Assembly (NCBI GenBank): GCA_027924585.1
Contig: BSBM01000637.1
Span: 4,154,001-4,218,000, forward strand
Direction of reading: 5' to 3'
DNA from: Larix kaempferi
Taxonomy: Eukaryota; Streptophyta; Pinopsida; Pinales; Pinaceae
DNA: 64,000 bases
Shown: one piece after another, positions 35,059 to 46,640 of the stretch
Layout of the letters: each line of letters opens with the position of its first letter
How positions within the stretch are numbered: the stretch's first letter is position 1
The notes under the pieces: model-generated
What the model saw: only the letters and a program-made list of their open reading frames with translations
Told to the model about the DNA's origin: nothing
Database searches by the model: none
Position numbers and translations under genes: made by a program

Positions 35059-35793
35059 ATGTCATCCTACAACCGGTGCAACCCATCACCACTACTAGTC
35101 AACCACCTCCTAGTGTCACTACCCCTTCGTCGTCTACGAATCCACCCCCTCTTATCAAGCTCACTGGGGGCAGAGGCCCACAACCATACACTATTGTACT
35201 CCCTCCCAAAACAGTTAAACCCCCCCGTGTTTCGTGCTCCTCCAAAATGCTCGTTGTGTGATGAGTTAGGCCATCCGACTCATCAATGTCCACAATTACC
35301 TGCATTACAGGAACACATGCAAATGCTTGACGATGACCCCAACATCCCGGTTGTCCAACTAGATCCAGCCCCTAAGCCTCATGATAAATCACTGCGTAGC
35401 AACCACCCTTGTGCCATATGCGGTATTTATGGCCATTACTCACATCACTGTCCTGATCTCTCAGATTATAGAGCAGCTCTCTACGAGATGAATAGTTTGG
35501 ACCTTGAGATGGCACCCCCCACAATTAAGGAGATCCACCCCCCAGTATCACCCTCATCCAGAGAGATTAACACCATCTATATGATCTCTTCGATTACCAC
35601 TTCCTCATCAACCAATTTGACAATTCAAAGTTTCCGCAATGATGAGGAGATTCTAGAGGCTCTCACTACCCTAGATTATCCTTGGGAAGACATGCACCAT
35701 CATTCCTACTTCGTCCCAGAAGAGTTCTCCTCCACCACAGCCACCCAATTTACAGTTGAGTCCAAAGATTTCCTTCCCACCAAAGTCGACTAG
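35059..35793 (+). pseudogene. Zinc-knuckle linker between protease and RT of the Tat-like element
   Basis: Same frame as gag. It carries two complete CCHC knuckles, CSLCDELGHPTHQC at 35248-35289 and CAICGIYGHYSHHC at 35410-35451, both downstream of the protease. The second differs from the gag knuckle at 33592 at only a few positions. After them comes an acidic spacer (NDEEILEALTTLDYPWEDM). The preceding stretch 34774-35058 has several stops. Its role is unknown; RNA or DNA binding is the likely property. Confidence 0.7.
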
Positions 35794-36768
35794 TTTAAGG
35801 ATCCCATTGCCACTCCTAATGCCTTTGAGGAAGGTAACATGGTCAACATCTCACCCACAATCCAAATTGATATCTCTACCCCAGGAGGTGCCCCTGAACT
35901 CATCACTTTAGGAGCCTCCTGCAGTGAATATGAGATCGGAGAGTACAAAAAACTTTTCCAAGAGTTCTGTGATGTCTTTTCCTAGTCCTATACCAAAATT
36001 CCTAGTCTTGAGCCCGCTATTATAGAACACCACATTGACACATGGCCAAATGTACCCCCCCCCCTCGTTCGCCAGAAACAACACCCCATTCATCCCTCAA
36101 AGCTCCCAGCCATTAAAGCAGAGATTGAGAAACTTCGCAAAGCAGGATTCATTTATCCTATTGCATATACCACTTGGGTTTCTAACCCCATCTCTGTTAA
36201 CAAGAAACAAGGCACCATCAGAGTATGTACTAACTTCCGCAATTTAAACCGAGCCTGTCCCAAAGACAACTTCCCCAGATCATTTATTGACCAACTCATC
36301 GATGCGTGTGTGGGGCATGAAGTCCTATCTTTCATGGATGGTTTTTCTGGATACAACCAGATTCAGATCCGTAAGGAGGATCAGTACAAGACTTCCTTTA
36401 CCACCCCCTGGGGCACCTTTGCCTATTGCGTCATGCCTTTCGGCCTAAAAAATTCTAGTGCCACCTTCCAGTCGTCCATGACCTACTGTTTTCACGACTT
36501 GGTCCATATCTTGCTAGTCTATCTTGACAATCTTGCAGCTCGCTCCCGGAAATGATTGGACCACCTTAACGACCTCCAGCAAGTATTTTTGCGTTGTTGC
36601 AAATATCAAATCTACTTGAACCCACACAAGTGTGTCTTTTGCATTCCGGCAGGCCGGTTTTTGGGTTTCATTGTTTCCCAGAAAGGAATCGCTGTTGATC
36701 CCCTAAAATTCCAAGCCATCATAGACCTTCCCACTCCTCGCATGCTCCGGCAGCTCGAAAGTCTGTAG
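35794..36768 (+). pseudogene. Reverse transcriptase of the Tat-like element
   Basis: The Tat-type RT follows the spacer: EYKKLFQEFCDVFS, then the finger motif KLRKAGFIYPIAYTTWVSNP near 36130, VCTNFRNLNRACPKDNFPR near 36220, LSFMDGFSGYNQIQIRKEDQ near 36330 and GTFAYCVMPFGLKNSSATFQ near 36410. The catalytic motif reads YLDN at 36520-36531, the second aspartate having become Asn (GAC or GAT to AAT). Stops at 35791, 35980, 36553 and 36766 also disable it. Confidence 0.92.
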
Positions 36769-37492
36769 GGGAGATCTAATTTCCTCCGTCGATTCGTTCC
36801 TAATTATTCCACCACCGTTCATGGTTTCTTACGCCTGCTTTGTACCCACATACCCTTTGTTTGGGATGACCAGGCACAAGATGCATTCAAAACCCTTAAG
36901 AAAGCTCTCATACAAGCCCCTCTGATCTCCCCCTGGATTTCTCTCAAGACTTCATTTTGTACGTCTCGGCATCCTATTATGCCATGTCTGGAGTCCTTGT
37001 TCAAGAAGACGCCACTCGCCAGGAGCATGTCATTTATTACGTCAGCCAGACCTTATCTGTACCACCCCTACATTACCCATATGAGGAAAGACTAGCCCTT
37101 GCTGTGTTTTTTTCCATCCAAAAATTGCGACATTACATTTTACTTAGTCATACCACAGTTGTCGCCGACTCCAACCCCATGGTCTATCTGTTGAACCGGT
37201 GCCTCCTGCAAGGTCGCGTTGCTAAATGGGTAATTATCATCCAAGAATATGACCTCACTTTCACAACCCCTAAGATCACTAAATCCCTCACGCTTTCCCA
37301 GCTCATCACCGATCTCCCATCCCTTTTGCCATCCCCACAAATCTCCGATGAGTTACACGACAATCACTTGTTCATCATCTTGTCTGATGACCCATGGTAC
37401 GGTGATATTTTATTATACCTTCGCACACAGAAGTTTCGACCCAACATAAATCATGATGGACGTCATCGTATCCGTCACCAGGCCTCTTGATA
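36769..37492 (+). pseudogene. RNase H of the Tat-like element
   Basis: The RT-RNase H connection (FVPNYSTTVHGFLRLL) is followed by a frameshift near 36930. Then 36957-37490 holds the gypsy RNase H: YVSASYYAMSGVLVQED, EHVIYYVSQTLSVPPLHYPYE, KLRHYILLSHTTVVADSNP. The first catalytic acid position is changed (SASYYA where SASDYA is usual). Confidence 0.82.
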
Positions 37493-38639
37493 TCTCCTCT
37501 TAGGAGATGTCCTTTACCAGCGAGGGGTTGACATGATTCTCCGTCGTTGTCTTACACATGAGGAAGCCGAACAAGTCCTCAATGACTATCATAGTGGTGC
37601 TTGCGGCGGACATTTCTCTGGAATGGCCACTGCCCAAAAGGTCATTCACACTAGATACTTCTGGCCCACACTCTTTACCGACTGCATCATAGCAGTCAAA
37701 CATTGCCATAATTGCCAACTTTTTTCCCCTAAGGCTCAGACACCACCCGCTCCGTTACACCTAGTCTTCACCGTTGGTCCCTTTTGTAAATGGGCCATCG
37801 ACTTCATGGAATGTAAACCCTCATCCACCAACAGCCATAAGTACATCATTGTCACCATCGACTACTTCACCAAATGGGCTGAAGCCATGCCCACCTTCAA
37901 TTGTAAAGCTGACACTGTTGCTCGTTTCTTTTTTAACCATGTTATCCCTTGATTCAGGGTCCCCAAACAGTTGGTCTCAGACCATGGTTCACACTTTGAA
38001 GATTCCATTTGGTGCGAGTTATCCACCCTACTGAAGTTCGAACATCAGTATTCCTCTGCTTACTATCCCCAAGGGAACGACCAAGTAGAGGCCATCAACA
38101 AAATTTTAAAAACCATCCTCCAACGCACTGTTGACAGGCATAAGTCCAATTGGCATCACATGCTTTTCCCTGCATTATGGGCTTACCATATATCAACTAA
38201 GACCACCACCAGTTTTACCCCGTTTCATTTAGTTCATGGTGTAGAGTCTGTCCTCCCCATCGAGTGTCAAATACTTGCCTTACATATGGCCGTCGAGCTT
38301 CTCCTAGACACCTCCCCACTCGAGCAACGTCTACTATCACTAGAACAAGCTGATGAAGACCATTGTGCCACCCTCCAAACCATTGAAGCCGCCAAGAACC
38401 ACTCCAAAGCTGGTTATGACAAACATGTCCACCCTCAAAATTTCCATGAAGGGGACCTCGTCCTCACCTATGACCAAGCCCACGACAAGAGGGGTAAAGG
38501 AAAGTTTGAATCCATGTGGCAAGTCCCTTACATCATGCAAACCTACCTCGGAAATGGGGCATACATTTTAACTGACTCAGAAGGTCACCCTTTGTGCAAC
38601 CCCCGTAATGGGTTATATCTTAAACATTTTTATCCTTAA
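37493..38639 (+). pseudogene. Integrase of the Tat-like element
   Basis: Zinc-binding domain: HSGACGGHFSGMATAQKVIH and CHNCQLF (H-H-C-C) at 37590-37730. Core: CKWAIDFMECKPS near 37790, LVSDHGSHFEDS near 37973 and GNDQVEAINK near 38070, so all three catalytic acids D, D, E are kept. C-terminal part: FHEGDLVLTYDQAHDKRGKG, then KHFYP and stop. One nonsense change (TGA at about 37950) lies within the core. Integrase inserts the DNA copy with a 5-bp stagger, consistent with the 5-bp duplication seen. Confidence 0.92.
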
Positions 38640-38741
38640 ACAAACCCGCAGCCCCATTGGTCTGTATTGTACAGTTTGCTTTCTTTTTGTTTTCACCTTT
38701 TTTACCACAACATTACATTCATCTTTTTTGCATGATCACAG

Positions 38742-39225
38742 ATGGACCATCTTCCACCTCATTACATTGGCTTCGCTAATGGAGCAAGCTGCTGGTCTCC
38801 AAACCTAGCTTCTGCAGCATGGGTCTTATATTCCCCTTCACATGAGTTGATTCACCTTGACGAAATGTGTATAGGCGATGCTACCAATAACCAGGCAGAG
38901 TATGTGGCTATGACTAGTCTCCTGACTGTTGCCATTCAGATGGGCATATGTCACCTTCATGTGTTTCTTGACTCCCAGCTACTTGTCTCTCAGCTCAACA
39001 ACTGCTACCGAGTGCGTGATCCCTGCCTCTTTAGAAAATTCCTGTGCACAAAACAACTCAGCCAACAATTTGAATCCATAACATTCACCCATGTCCCAAG
39101 AGCTTAGAATAGCATCGCAGATCAAATGGCTAACAAACATCCTAGATTGGCACATCAATCACACCATGTAAAACATCCATCATCCATCATCATCCCATAT
39201 CATCTTATCAAAAATATATAAAAAC
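38742..39225 (+). pseudogene. Archaeal-type second RNase H as a separate ORF after integrase
   Basis: The open stretch 38742-39107 begins with its own ATG 102 bp after the integrase stop, in the same frame. It has IGFANGASCWSPNLASAAWV, DATNNQAEYVAM, LHVFLDSQLLVSQLNNCYRV and, after a stop at 39105, NSIADQMANKH. This is the signature of the archaeal-type RNase H found as a second RNase H in plant Tat elements. The first catalytic Asp (usual DGAS) is Asn at 38778-38780; the Glu of NNQAEY and the Asp of FLDSQ are kept. It would cut RNA in RNA-DNA hybrids; this copy is dead. Confidence 0.85.
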
Positions 39226-39815
39226 CCAAAAAGATTGCATTTACCATAAGGGGCATCCATGTTCCTATCATCACATAAATATTTGCATCCATGTGCAATA
39301 ACATAAACACATTAATATACAGGGGCATCCATGTGCCTATCCCAGAACTCACGGTCCTCGGCCACATGATCAGCCCCAGAACCTACGGACCCAGACTGCG
39401 GTTCCACCCCACAAACCCATAGTCCACCCCACGTGGACCGTACAGAAAAACCCCTGGGACCCACTTCCCCCCCGAACCCAATCGAAAATGCAAGTATGAG
39501 TTTATCGGAATACCTGCAACTCCTGGATCTGCAAATGGCCGGTCGGATTGTCCAAAAACACCAACTTAGCTCTGGTCCACTTTGATCTCTAGTCAAAGTC
39601 AACGAGTCCAAATGACACTTGTCATGTTGGACCCACTTACTATTTATAGTCCGTTGACTTTTTCTTGTTTTGGCTATTCTGAACCCATATGGAGTCCATT
39701 TTTCGAACCGTTTCCACCACTAGAATCAACACGGCGAGATTGTCATGATGGTTGACTCGTTTTATTATTTTTTCCACATCGTTTTTTGAGCATTTTTTCT
39801 AGACACCACTAGTGG

Positions 39816-40140
39816 CCTCGGTTTGCATGCCACTTCGGCTACTCTCCGTTTTTGATATATTTTATATCATCGAATTCATTTTTTCAAGCCCGTGATGATG
39901 CTTGAGATCATTTCTCACTCTCACCCCCACATGTTTTGGGTATTTTTTTCAAAATGCCCCCCTTCACCTCGGTTTGCACGCCACATCGGTCGTTATCCAT
40001 TTTTGACACTTTTTATATCGCCGGATTCAGTTTTCCGAGCTCGTGATGATATTTGAGATCATTTCTCGCTCTCAATAAGTACAATTTCACCATTAGGTCC
40101 TGACACCTTGCTGCCTCGGTTTACATGCCACATCAGTCGC
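39816..40140 (+). repeat. Tandem repeat, about 150-bp period
   Basis: CCTCGGTTTGCATGCCAC or a variant starts at 39816, 39967 and 40114, with shared 'cgtgatgatgcttgagatcatttctc' motifs between; the third copy is partial. Confidence 0.75.
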
Positions 40141-40635
40141 CATCGGATTGTTCCACATTTTTTACATGAGCCATTCACTCCTTCCATACTGCAATTATTT
40201 CATTATTTTGCCACCATTCATTATTCTGCAAGAAGGCCCACCAGTGTTCCCCCCTACCCTCGTTCTTGGTCATCATCAATGTTCCTTGATTGAGCACTTC
40301 CTCCTTGCCTAACCATTCCTTTTGTTCAGTATAATTTTATCCCTTTTTCGGGTCGGACAAGTCCTTTACGAAAAAGGCACTTAGGGAGTTTCTGTTATGC
40401 TCTTTTCTGACTCCTAAAACAATGAAAAGATCATCGAGCAATCTTGCTTCCTTTCATGCTCGTTAAAGTATCTGAAATGGCGTCTATATGGTATAAGTTT
40501 AACCCTTTTCTAGACCTGGTAGACTAATTACGAAAAAGGAATACTCTAGTCACACTAGCTAGAAGAGTTCTTCATTGCATCTTGTTATGCTTATTCGGGC
40601 CTTGGAGACTAACACATGAAAAAGAAACCCCCTGG

Positions 40636-40843
40636 AGTCTTCTTATCGCTTTCAGACTCTCTAAAATTGAAAGCAACCACGAGCATGAACTATCCTGGGC
40701 TCGTACAAATCCACACGACAGTACCATTCCATTCTTTAAGAGTCTTCTTATCGCTTTCAGACTCCTTAAAATTGAAAGCAACCACGAGAATGAACTGTCG
40801 TGGGCTCGTATAAATCCACACGACAGTACCATTTTAAGCACAC
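40636..40843 (+). repeat. Tandem duplication, 105-bp period
   Basis: AGTCTTCTTATCGCTTTCAG starts at 40636 and 40741. The copies differ at only a few sites, so the duplication is younger than the element's general decay. Because 105 is a multiple of three, small ORFs run through both copies. Confidence 0.85.
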
Positions 40844-42149
40844 TTCCTCTAGTTCCTTAACCCATGAAGAAGTCCCCTCGTGCTTCTTGGCACTACAATC
40901 GATCATCTCAGTAGCACCCTCAATCAGGTTGCCTTTGTTCAGAGTATTCTGTAGTCTCCTGCCATTTTACACCAACTTGAGTATCACTCATCCCAGTCAC
41001 TATCCTTGATCCATTACAGCTATGATCCCTTTCCCACCAGTCAATTTCATATGCTGCTCGATCATCCCTCGTCATCATACTCTGAACAAAGGAAGTTTGA
41101 GTCCACCCACTCTACTTGCCCAGTTATTCCCTACCCCCACAGTATGTCAGTCCTACCATAAATAATCTCACACTTTGGTTCTCCACCTCGTGCTCCTATC
41201 AAGGAAACATCATTTCCTTGCTAGTTGCAGGTCTCCCTCTGTCGACGACAGCCCCTCTATTCCAGAGGATAGACCCAGAAGTCCCTGCTCCTTGGACTCA
41301 TCACCATTTACGGTGAGTGCCTACGGACCATTTTGAGAGGAGTCATCAGTGCCTCTTCGATTGGTTGTTTCTCACATGCTCGACTTCAACACCTTGATCG
41401 CATCATTAAGAATCACGCAGGGTATATATCCCTTCAGTTATTGGTTGAAGACCCCGGATCTCCCCTGACTCTAGCACATTGGTGAGTCACTTCAGAATTC
41501 CCAGTTATAGGTTCCCGTGGATGTCCGGGTTGCATTGGCAATTGTATTCGGAAGCCATCCAGTTATATGCTTCCTTGAGTACCCAGTTCAGTGTACCATT
41601 GAGGGTATGACTCCCCGTCACTATGATCCAATACCTCATCAGTTCCTCTAGTACCACACTCAGCAGCACTGTTGTTATTCCAATGTATCAGTTCTTTAGC
41701 TCAGACATGGTTAGCCCAGCAGTATGTCCCAAATTTGTGTCCCCTCTGGACTCTTATGATGTACACAGTGGTTCTTTATGTATCTTATAGGTCCCCCTTT
41801 TTTGGGCCTCACAGTTATTTTTTATGTATCTTGATATGAGCATGGGTATGCCTGCCTCGTCCATTTATTGAGAGTCCTCCTCCTTTCAGGCCATGTATAT
41901 TTCAGGTCCCCATTTATTGGACCCCCTTGTTATTGTTCTATATCTTGATATGATCATGGGAATGCCTGCCTCGTCCATATGTTTAGATTATTCCTCATTC
42001 ATTATTGAGGTCATGTACTTTCAGTTTTTGCAGTTTGTTCGGGACCGTTGTTCCGGGCACTAGTTCATTTCTTCTCCTCTCCACACCCCAGGAAAACTAT
42101 AAAAGACTTATGATGTCTATTGGCCCTACAATGAGCTCCTTCCCTCACA

Positions 42150-42164
42150 CATCAGGGGGCAATT
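42150..42164 (+). other. Polypurine tract of the Tat-like element
   Basis: CATCAGGGGGCAATT directly precedes the 3' LTR. Confidence 0.8.
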
Positions 42165-42894
42165 TGTCAACACCCAAAAAGTGCTCACTACCTCATCTAC
42201 CCCATTATATGACTCATTTGTCCATATTTCCTACCATATTTGCCTCCAAATCTTAAAATCCCATTAAAAAGCCCCCAAAAGGCCAAAAAAACCATTAAAA
42301 AAGCCTCCAAAAGGCCAAAAAAACCCCTTTTTCCTCCAAAATAATTTAAAATTCCTCCAAAGTAGCAAAAACCCTCTAAAAAAAGGGAATAAAAAATACA
42401 AAAAAGAGGAAAAAGAGGGAAAAAGGAAGCAAAAACCCTATACAGCTGACCTAAACCATATGGTGCCCAAAACCATGGGCCAACACTCCACCACTAAAAA
42501 CCTATAAATAGGTGATGGAGGCCCCTCATTTCATATCCACGGTCATCCACATCCTTACTTTTCCAAAATCACTCTTGAAACCCTAGCTCACCATTGAGCT
42601 ACTTTCACACTTGAGTGCCCCTTTAGCCCATTTCCAAAACCCTTTGGAGAAAGAGAAATGAACAACACTAAATCTTGGAAGCAAGCCTCTTGGGCTACTG
42701 CAAAGGCTTCATCAACCTTCACATTGGAGGTATAATCAATACAAAAAACCATTTTCATTATCTTTTTGTTATTTTATGCACATGCTTAGAGTAGTTACTG
42801 TTTTATTTACTGTATTTTCTGAACTGCTACTAAGGATTCCCTTCTCCTTAGAAGGTGCTCATTTATACAAGCTAGGGTGAAAACCCTAGCTACA
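42165..42894 (+). repeat. 3' LTR of the Tat-like element (730 bp)
   Basis: Begins TGTCAACACCCAAAAAG and ends ACCCTAGCTACA. The TATA box CTATAAATAG is at 42503-42512. It differs from the 5' LTR by scattered substitutions plus a small internal duplication. Confidence 0.95.
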
Positions 42895-42899
42895 AGGAG
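42895..42899. repeat. Target-site duplication AGGAG of the Tat-like element (right copy)
   Basis: Identical to 29192-29196. Confidence 0.92.
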
Positions 42900-43389
42900 A
42901 ATTATCCTTCCTTGAAATGGGGAATGTCTGTTGACTTGGAGCGCTTGAGTGGATTTAGCTCACTTTTGGCTAGATTTGGAGAATTTAATGACTCCTTGGA
43001 TCTCCCACACACCTCTATTTCCTCACCCACGCATGCCTTAGCCTCATTTATGACCCAGCATTCTTTAGCCATGTTCACACCAAAATTCGTGACTTTTTTG
43101 GCTGATTAGGATTGAGTTGGACCCACCTAAGGGGGATTGAGGCCAACTTGGACAATTAGCATTGTACACTCATGTTGGGCTTCCTAAGCCTCTCGAATTT
43201 CTCTATGATGTAATATAAACCTATTCTAAACATATTTACATGTTATACAGTCTGATAATGCCAAGTTTGAGTTCACATTGTGTGTAAATTTGTCTCATTT
43301 TCAAGCTTTTTCACTGGTTATTGCAAATTATTTGATTTTGTGAGGTTCTCTATAGCTCCAAGATATTACTGTGGATCAAAATACTCACA
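42900..43389 (+). repeat. 5' LTR of Copia 2, second part
   Basis: Continues the LTR interrupted at 29196 and ends ATACTCACA directly before a tRNA-Met-type PBS at 43390. The joined length of 699 bp is close to the 695-bp LTR of Copia 1. Confidence 0.75.
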
Positions 43390-43402
43390 TGGTATCAAAT
43401 CC
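43390..43402 (+). other. Primer-binding site of Copia 2
   Basis: TGGTATCAAATCC follows the LTR end; TGGTATCA matches the initiator tRNA-Met site. Confidence 0.85.
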
Positions 43403-43530
43403 TTGTGGATTTAGCGAGTTGCAGATCAATATTGAGCATTGAGCTGCATTCTTGAGAGAATTTCCAGATAAAAATTGAGTGTTTTTTTGCAGGTTGTTCA
43501 GCAGTTTTCTCACCATAAACGCAAGCAGAA

Positions 43531-44440
43531 ATGGAAGCTAACCAAATGTTGCTCACTCCCTTCAATTTCTTCAATTGGAAGGCTGAAATGGTCATCAAAC
43601 TGAGATATAAGGGTCTCTATAGAGTAACCATGGGCACAAAAGTGGAGCCAAACTCTGCTGTGGATAAAGCAAAGTACTACAATTGACTTGATGAAGCATA
43701 TGGATTGCTATGCCTGAGCATTTCGAGGGAGCTCTTGTTTCATACAGACAGTTTGACAACCCAAAATGAAGTGTGGGTGAAGCTCGAATCACTCTTCGGG
43801 AAAACTGATGAACTGAGAGGCCATCAACTTGAAAACGAGGTCATTAGCTTGAGCCCGACGCATTTTGAAACCATCCAGGAGTTCTTCACTAAGTTCAAGT
43901 CATTAGTGTTGCAGTTGCAACAATGTGGAATTGTTAAGAAGGAAGAACCATTGATACTGTCCATCCTTTTGAAGCTAGGGCCAAGATTCTCAGTGTTTGT
44001 AAGCACATTCCATTATGCCAAAATGACCCTTCGAAACTGGAAAATTCCATCACTATCAACCTTCATGGAGTGTCTTACTCCGGAGCAAGATAGCCTAGTT
44101 CAAATGGGAACCATCAAATCGAAACATCAAGCCTTGGCCATGGGTGTTTCGAATGCCTCCAAAGGAAAGCAAAAGGCAAAGAGTTCGAAGTAGCTAGAGA
44201 AGAGGAAGTTCGACAAAACCAAATCTGCAGATGGGGGTTTGAATCCTTCCAAGGAGAAGGAGAAAAAGGGAAAAGAGAAGACCAAATGCACCTATTTCCA
44301 TAAGGGATGTCATCCAGAGAGCTCATGTATGAAGAAAACCATTGACACTATGGAGTAGCTGCTGGAGAAAAATAACATCCTTGTCCCTGATGGTGCAAAG
44401 AAGAAAGATGGCACCTCAAATCCTGACAAAAAGGAGAAAT
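43531..44440 (+). pseudogene. Copia 2 gag
   Basis: Starts MEANQMLLTPFNFFNWKAEM and runs in one frame: KLRYKGLYRVTMG, SLFGKTDELRGHQLENEV, FHYAKMTLRNWKIPSLST, then a Lys-rich tail and a zinc knuckle CTYFHKGCHPESSC near 44290 in which the second Cys is Phe. In-frame stops lie at about 43684, 44191 and 44356, with no frameshift. It is related to the Copia 1 gag throughout. Confidence 0.9.
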
Positions 44441-45807
44441 GTCATGCTTTGGTAGTAGGTACTTCTAATTCTTCATCCTTCATTATTGATTCAGGAGCTT
44501 CCAGGCACATGGTTTCATCTAGAGAGCTATTCTCCTCTATGCATTCGAATAGTGGCCCAATAGTTCGAATGGGAGATGACTCTGAGATCCAGACCAAAGG
44601 GATTGGTAGGATCGATTTGGAGCATGGTTATTTCTATGATGTGCTCTATTTACCTTCGTTGGATGAAAATTTTTTATCAGTGTATCAAATGACCCATACA
44701 TGAGAAGCTAAGAGAGTAACATTTACTCCTGATTTGGTAGAGATCTTAGAAATTTCTTCAAACCAAGTCTTGGCAATTGGGTATGCACACCACCAAGAGA
44801 GGATGTACATGTTCTCGAATTTCCTCCCTGGTTCTAATGACCAAGCAATTCACTCTCATGCCAATGAGACCTACAAGCTATGGAATGCAATATTTGGCCA
44901 TATGAACTACAATTATCTCCAAACATTGCACACAGATGAGATGGTGGAAGGGCTTCCTGAAATCAAATCTTCAAATGGAGCTTGCATTGGTTGTACGATT
45001 GGGAAACATCCAGAACGCAGCTATGAGAAGGGAATGGAAAGGAGAGCCACTCAACCACTTGTATTGGTACATTCAAACCTCATTGGTCCTCTACCCACTC
45101 CATCCCATGGTGGATCAAGGTTTGTACTCACATTTATAGATGACTACTCTCAATTTTGCTGGGTTTACTTCCTGAAATTGAAATCTGAAGTGTTTGAGCA
45201 ATTGAAGATTTGGAAGGCTTTAGTTGAGAATCATAGTGGTCATAAGATAAAAATCTTTAGGTCTGATAATGGAAAGGAGTATGTGAATAAAAACATTCAG
45301 CACCTTTTTGATGAATGTGGCATCCAAATGCAACATTCAATCCCCTACACACCATAGCAAAATGGTGTGGTAGAGAGGAAAAATAGATCTCTCAAAGAGA
45401 TGGCTAAATGCATGATTGAAGCTAGGGATCTAAGCCCTAAGATATGGGCTAAAGCCATCAATTGTGCTGCACATATTCAGAACAAGGCATTTCACAAATC
45501 AGTCAAAGGTAAAACACCCTATGAGGCATGGTTTGGCCAAAAACCAAATGTCTCGAATTTCTGGATTTTTGGGTCTAGAGCATGGGCTCGAATTCCATCA
45601 AAAAAGAGGAAGGCTTTGCAGTCACAGAGTAGAGAATGCATCATGGTTGGTTATGGTGAAGACACAAAGGGTTATAAGCTCTTTGAAACATCCACACTCA
45701 AAAATTTCATTGAGAGAAGTGTGGAATTCGAAGAAGAACCAATTCCTGATTTTGAGCTTGCACCAGGGGAATGCTCTTCTCCTCCACACCTTAATGAAGT
45801 AAGTGAT
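44441..45807 (+). pseudogene. Copia 2 protease and integrase, cut off at 45807
   Basis: Same frame as gag. The protease has FIIDSGASRHMVSSRELF with intact D-S-G-A near 44485. The pre-integrase domain has LWNAIFGHMNYNYLQ and CIGCTIGKHPE. The integrase core has LVHSNLIGP (usual D replaced by N), FRSDNGKEY near 45260 and VERKNRSLKEMAKCM near 45370. It ends IERSVEFEEEP, then LNEVSD, where sequence of element C begins. RT, RNase H and the 3' LTR of Copia 2 are absent from this window. The last few codons of the open frame (to 45831) come from the inserted LTR. Stops at about 44701 and 45355. Confidence 0.9.
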
Positions 45808-46502
45808 TGTTGGGTGTGTGAGTTATGTTAGATAAAACACCTAATATTTAATTATCAACCAGGATTGGTAATCTTAGAGTTGAGGCAAAATATATGTTAA
45901 GGTAGAATAGTACCTAATTTTTTCGGTTTGTCAGTCCTTCAAAACATTTAATAAAGAAAAGATCAAAAGATATTTCAAAATGAAAAACCAAGTCAATCTT
46001 CATAAAAACAATAAGAGAACTAAATAAAATCTAACTAAACAACTGACTAGAATAGTATCAAATTATACTACTCTACTGCATGTTTAAATGATAGAAAGGG
46101 ATAGAAAAAGAACTGATACCCAAATAAGAATTGCTAGGGAGAACTTGTAAATGTAAATAATTCTAGAACTGAACTGCTTAATTTCAGATAGAGAACAATT
46201 GCAAATAAACAATCTAGGAGATAATTGAATTTGATGAGAAATTACATAAACGTAAACTATACTAATCAAAATAAATTACAAGCTAAATAATTTCAACAAC
46301 TATCTCAAGAAGAAACATCTATTCCCATGAAACATGAACAGGGGTGAATGTATCGTAAAGACTTTCAAACATAATAGCGAAACAAAATGGAAGTAAATCT
46401 AATCTAACTTCAATAAAGATATGTAAACTACAAAGAGAGAAGTTATAGTTAACTTTAAATATTTTGACCTATCTACTATCCATGAGCAGATATAAAACTA
46501 AC

Positions 46503-46640
46503 TAAACTTGATTTGGAAGTAAGTAGAAAACTTGATAAAGATATTCACTTCTAAACTTGATTTGGAAGCAAGTAGAAAACTTGATAAAGATATTCACTTC
46601 TAAACTTAATTTGGAAGCAAGTAAAAAACTTGATAAAATG
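46503..46640. repeat. Tandem repeat, 49-bp period, three copies
   Basis: TAAACTTGATTTGGAAG starts at 46503, 46552 and 46601 (third copy TAAACTTAATTTGGAAG) and the units contain AACTTGATAAA. Confidence 0.9.

Larger units (their letters stand above)
39226..42149 (+). other. Non-coding 3' region of the Tat-like element
   Basis: About 2.9 kb without a supported gene between the second RNase H and the PPT. It holds two tandem-repeat groups (listed separately), and at 41800-42000 two copies of a block with 'tgtatcttgatatgagcatgggtatgcctgcctcgtccat'-like content split into shorter shared motifs. Long non-coding 3' regions are known from Ogre-type elements. Confidence 0.6.
29197..42894 (+). mobile_element. 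Complete 13.7-kb Tat/Ogre-like Ty3/gypsy retrotransposon
   Basis: 5' LTR 29197-29895, PBS at 29900, long leader with a tandem-repeat array, gag with zinc knuckle, protease, two more zinc knuckles, RT, RNase H, integrase, a separate archaeal-type RNase H, about 3 kb of non-coding 3' sequence, PPT and 3' LTR 42165-42894, all inside a perfect AGGAG duplication. The tRNA-Arg-like PBS, the second RNase H and the great length are features of the Tat lineage (Ogre and relatives). From gag to RT one frame (31579-36768) is used with scattered stops; a single frameshift near 36930 moves RNase H, integrase and the second RNase H into another frame. It is inserted in the 5' LTR of Copia 2. Confidence 0.95.
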
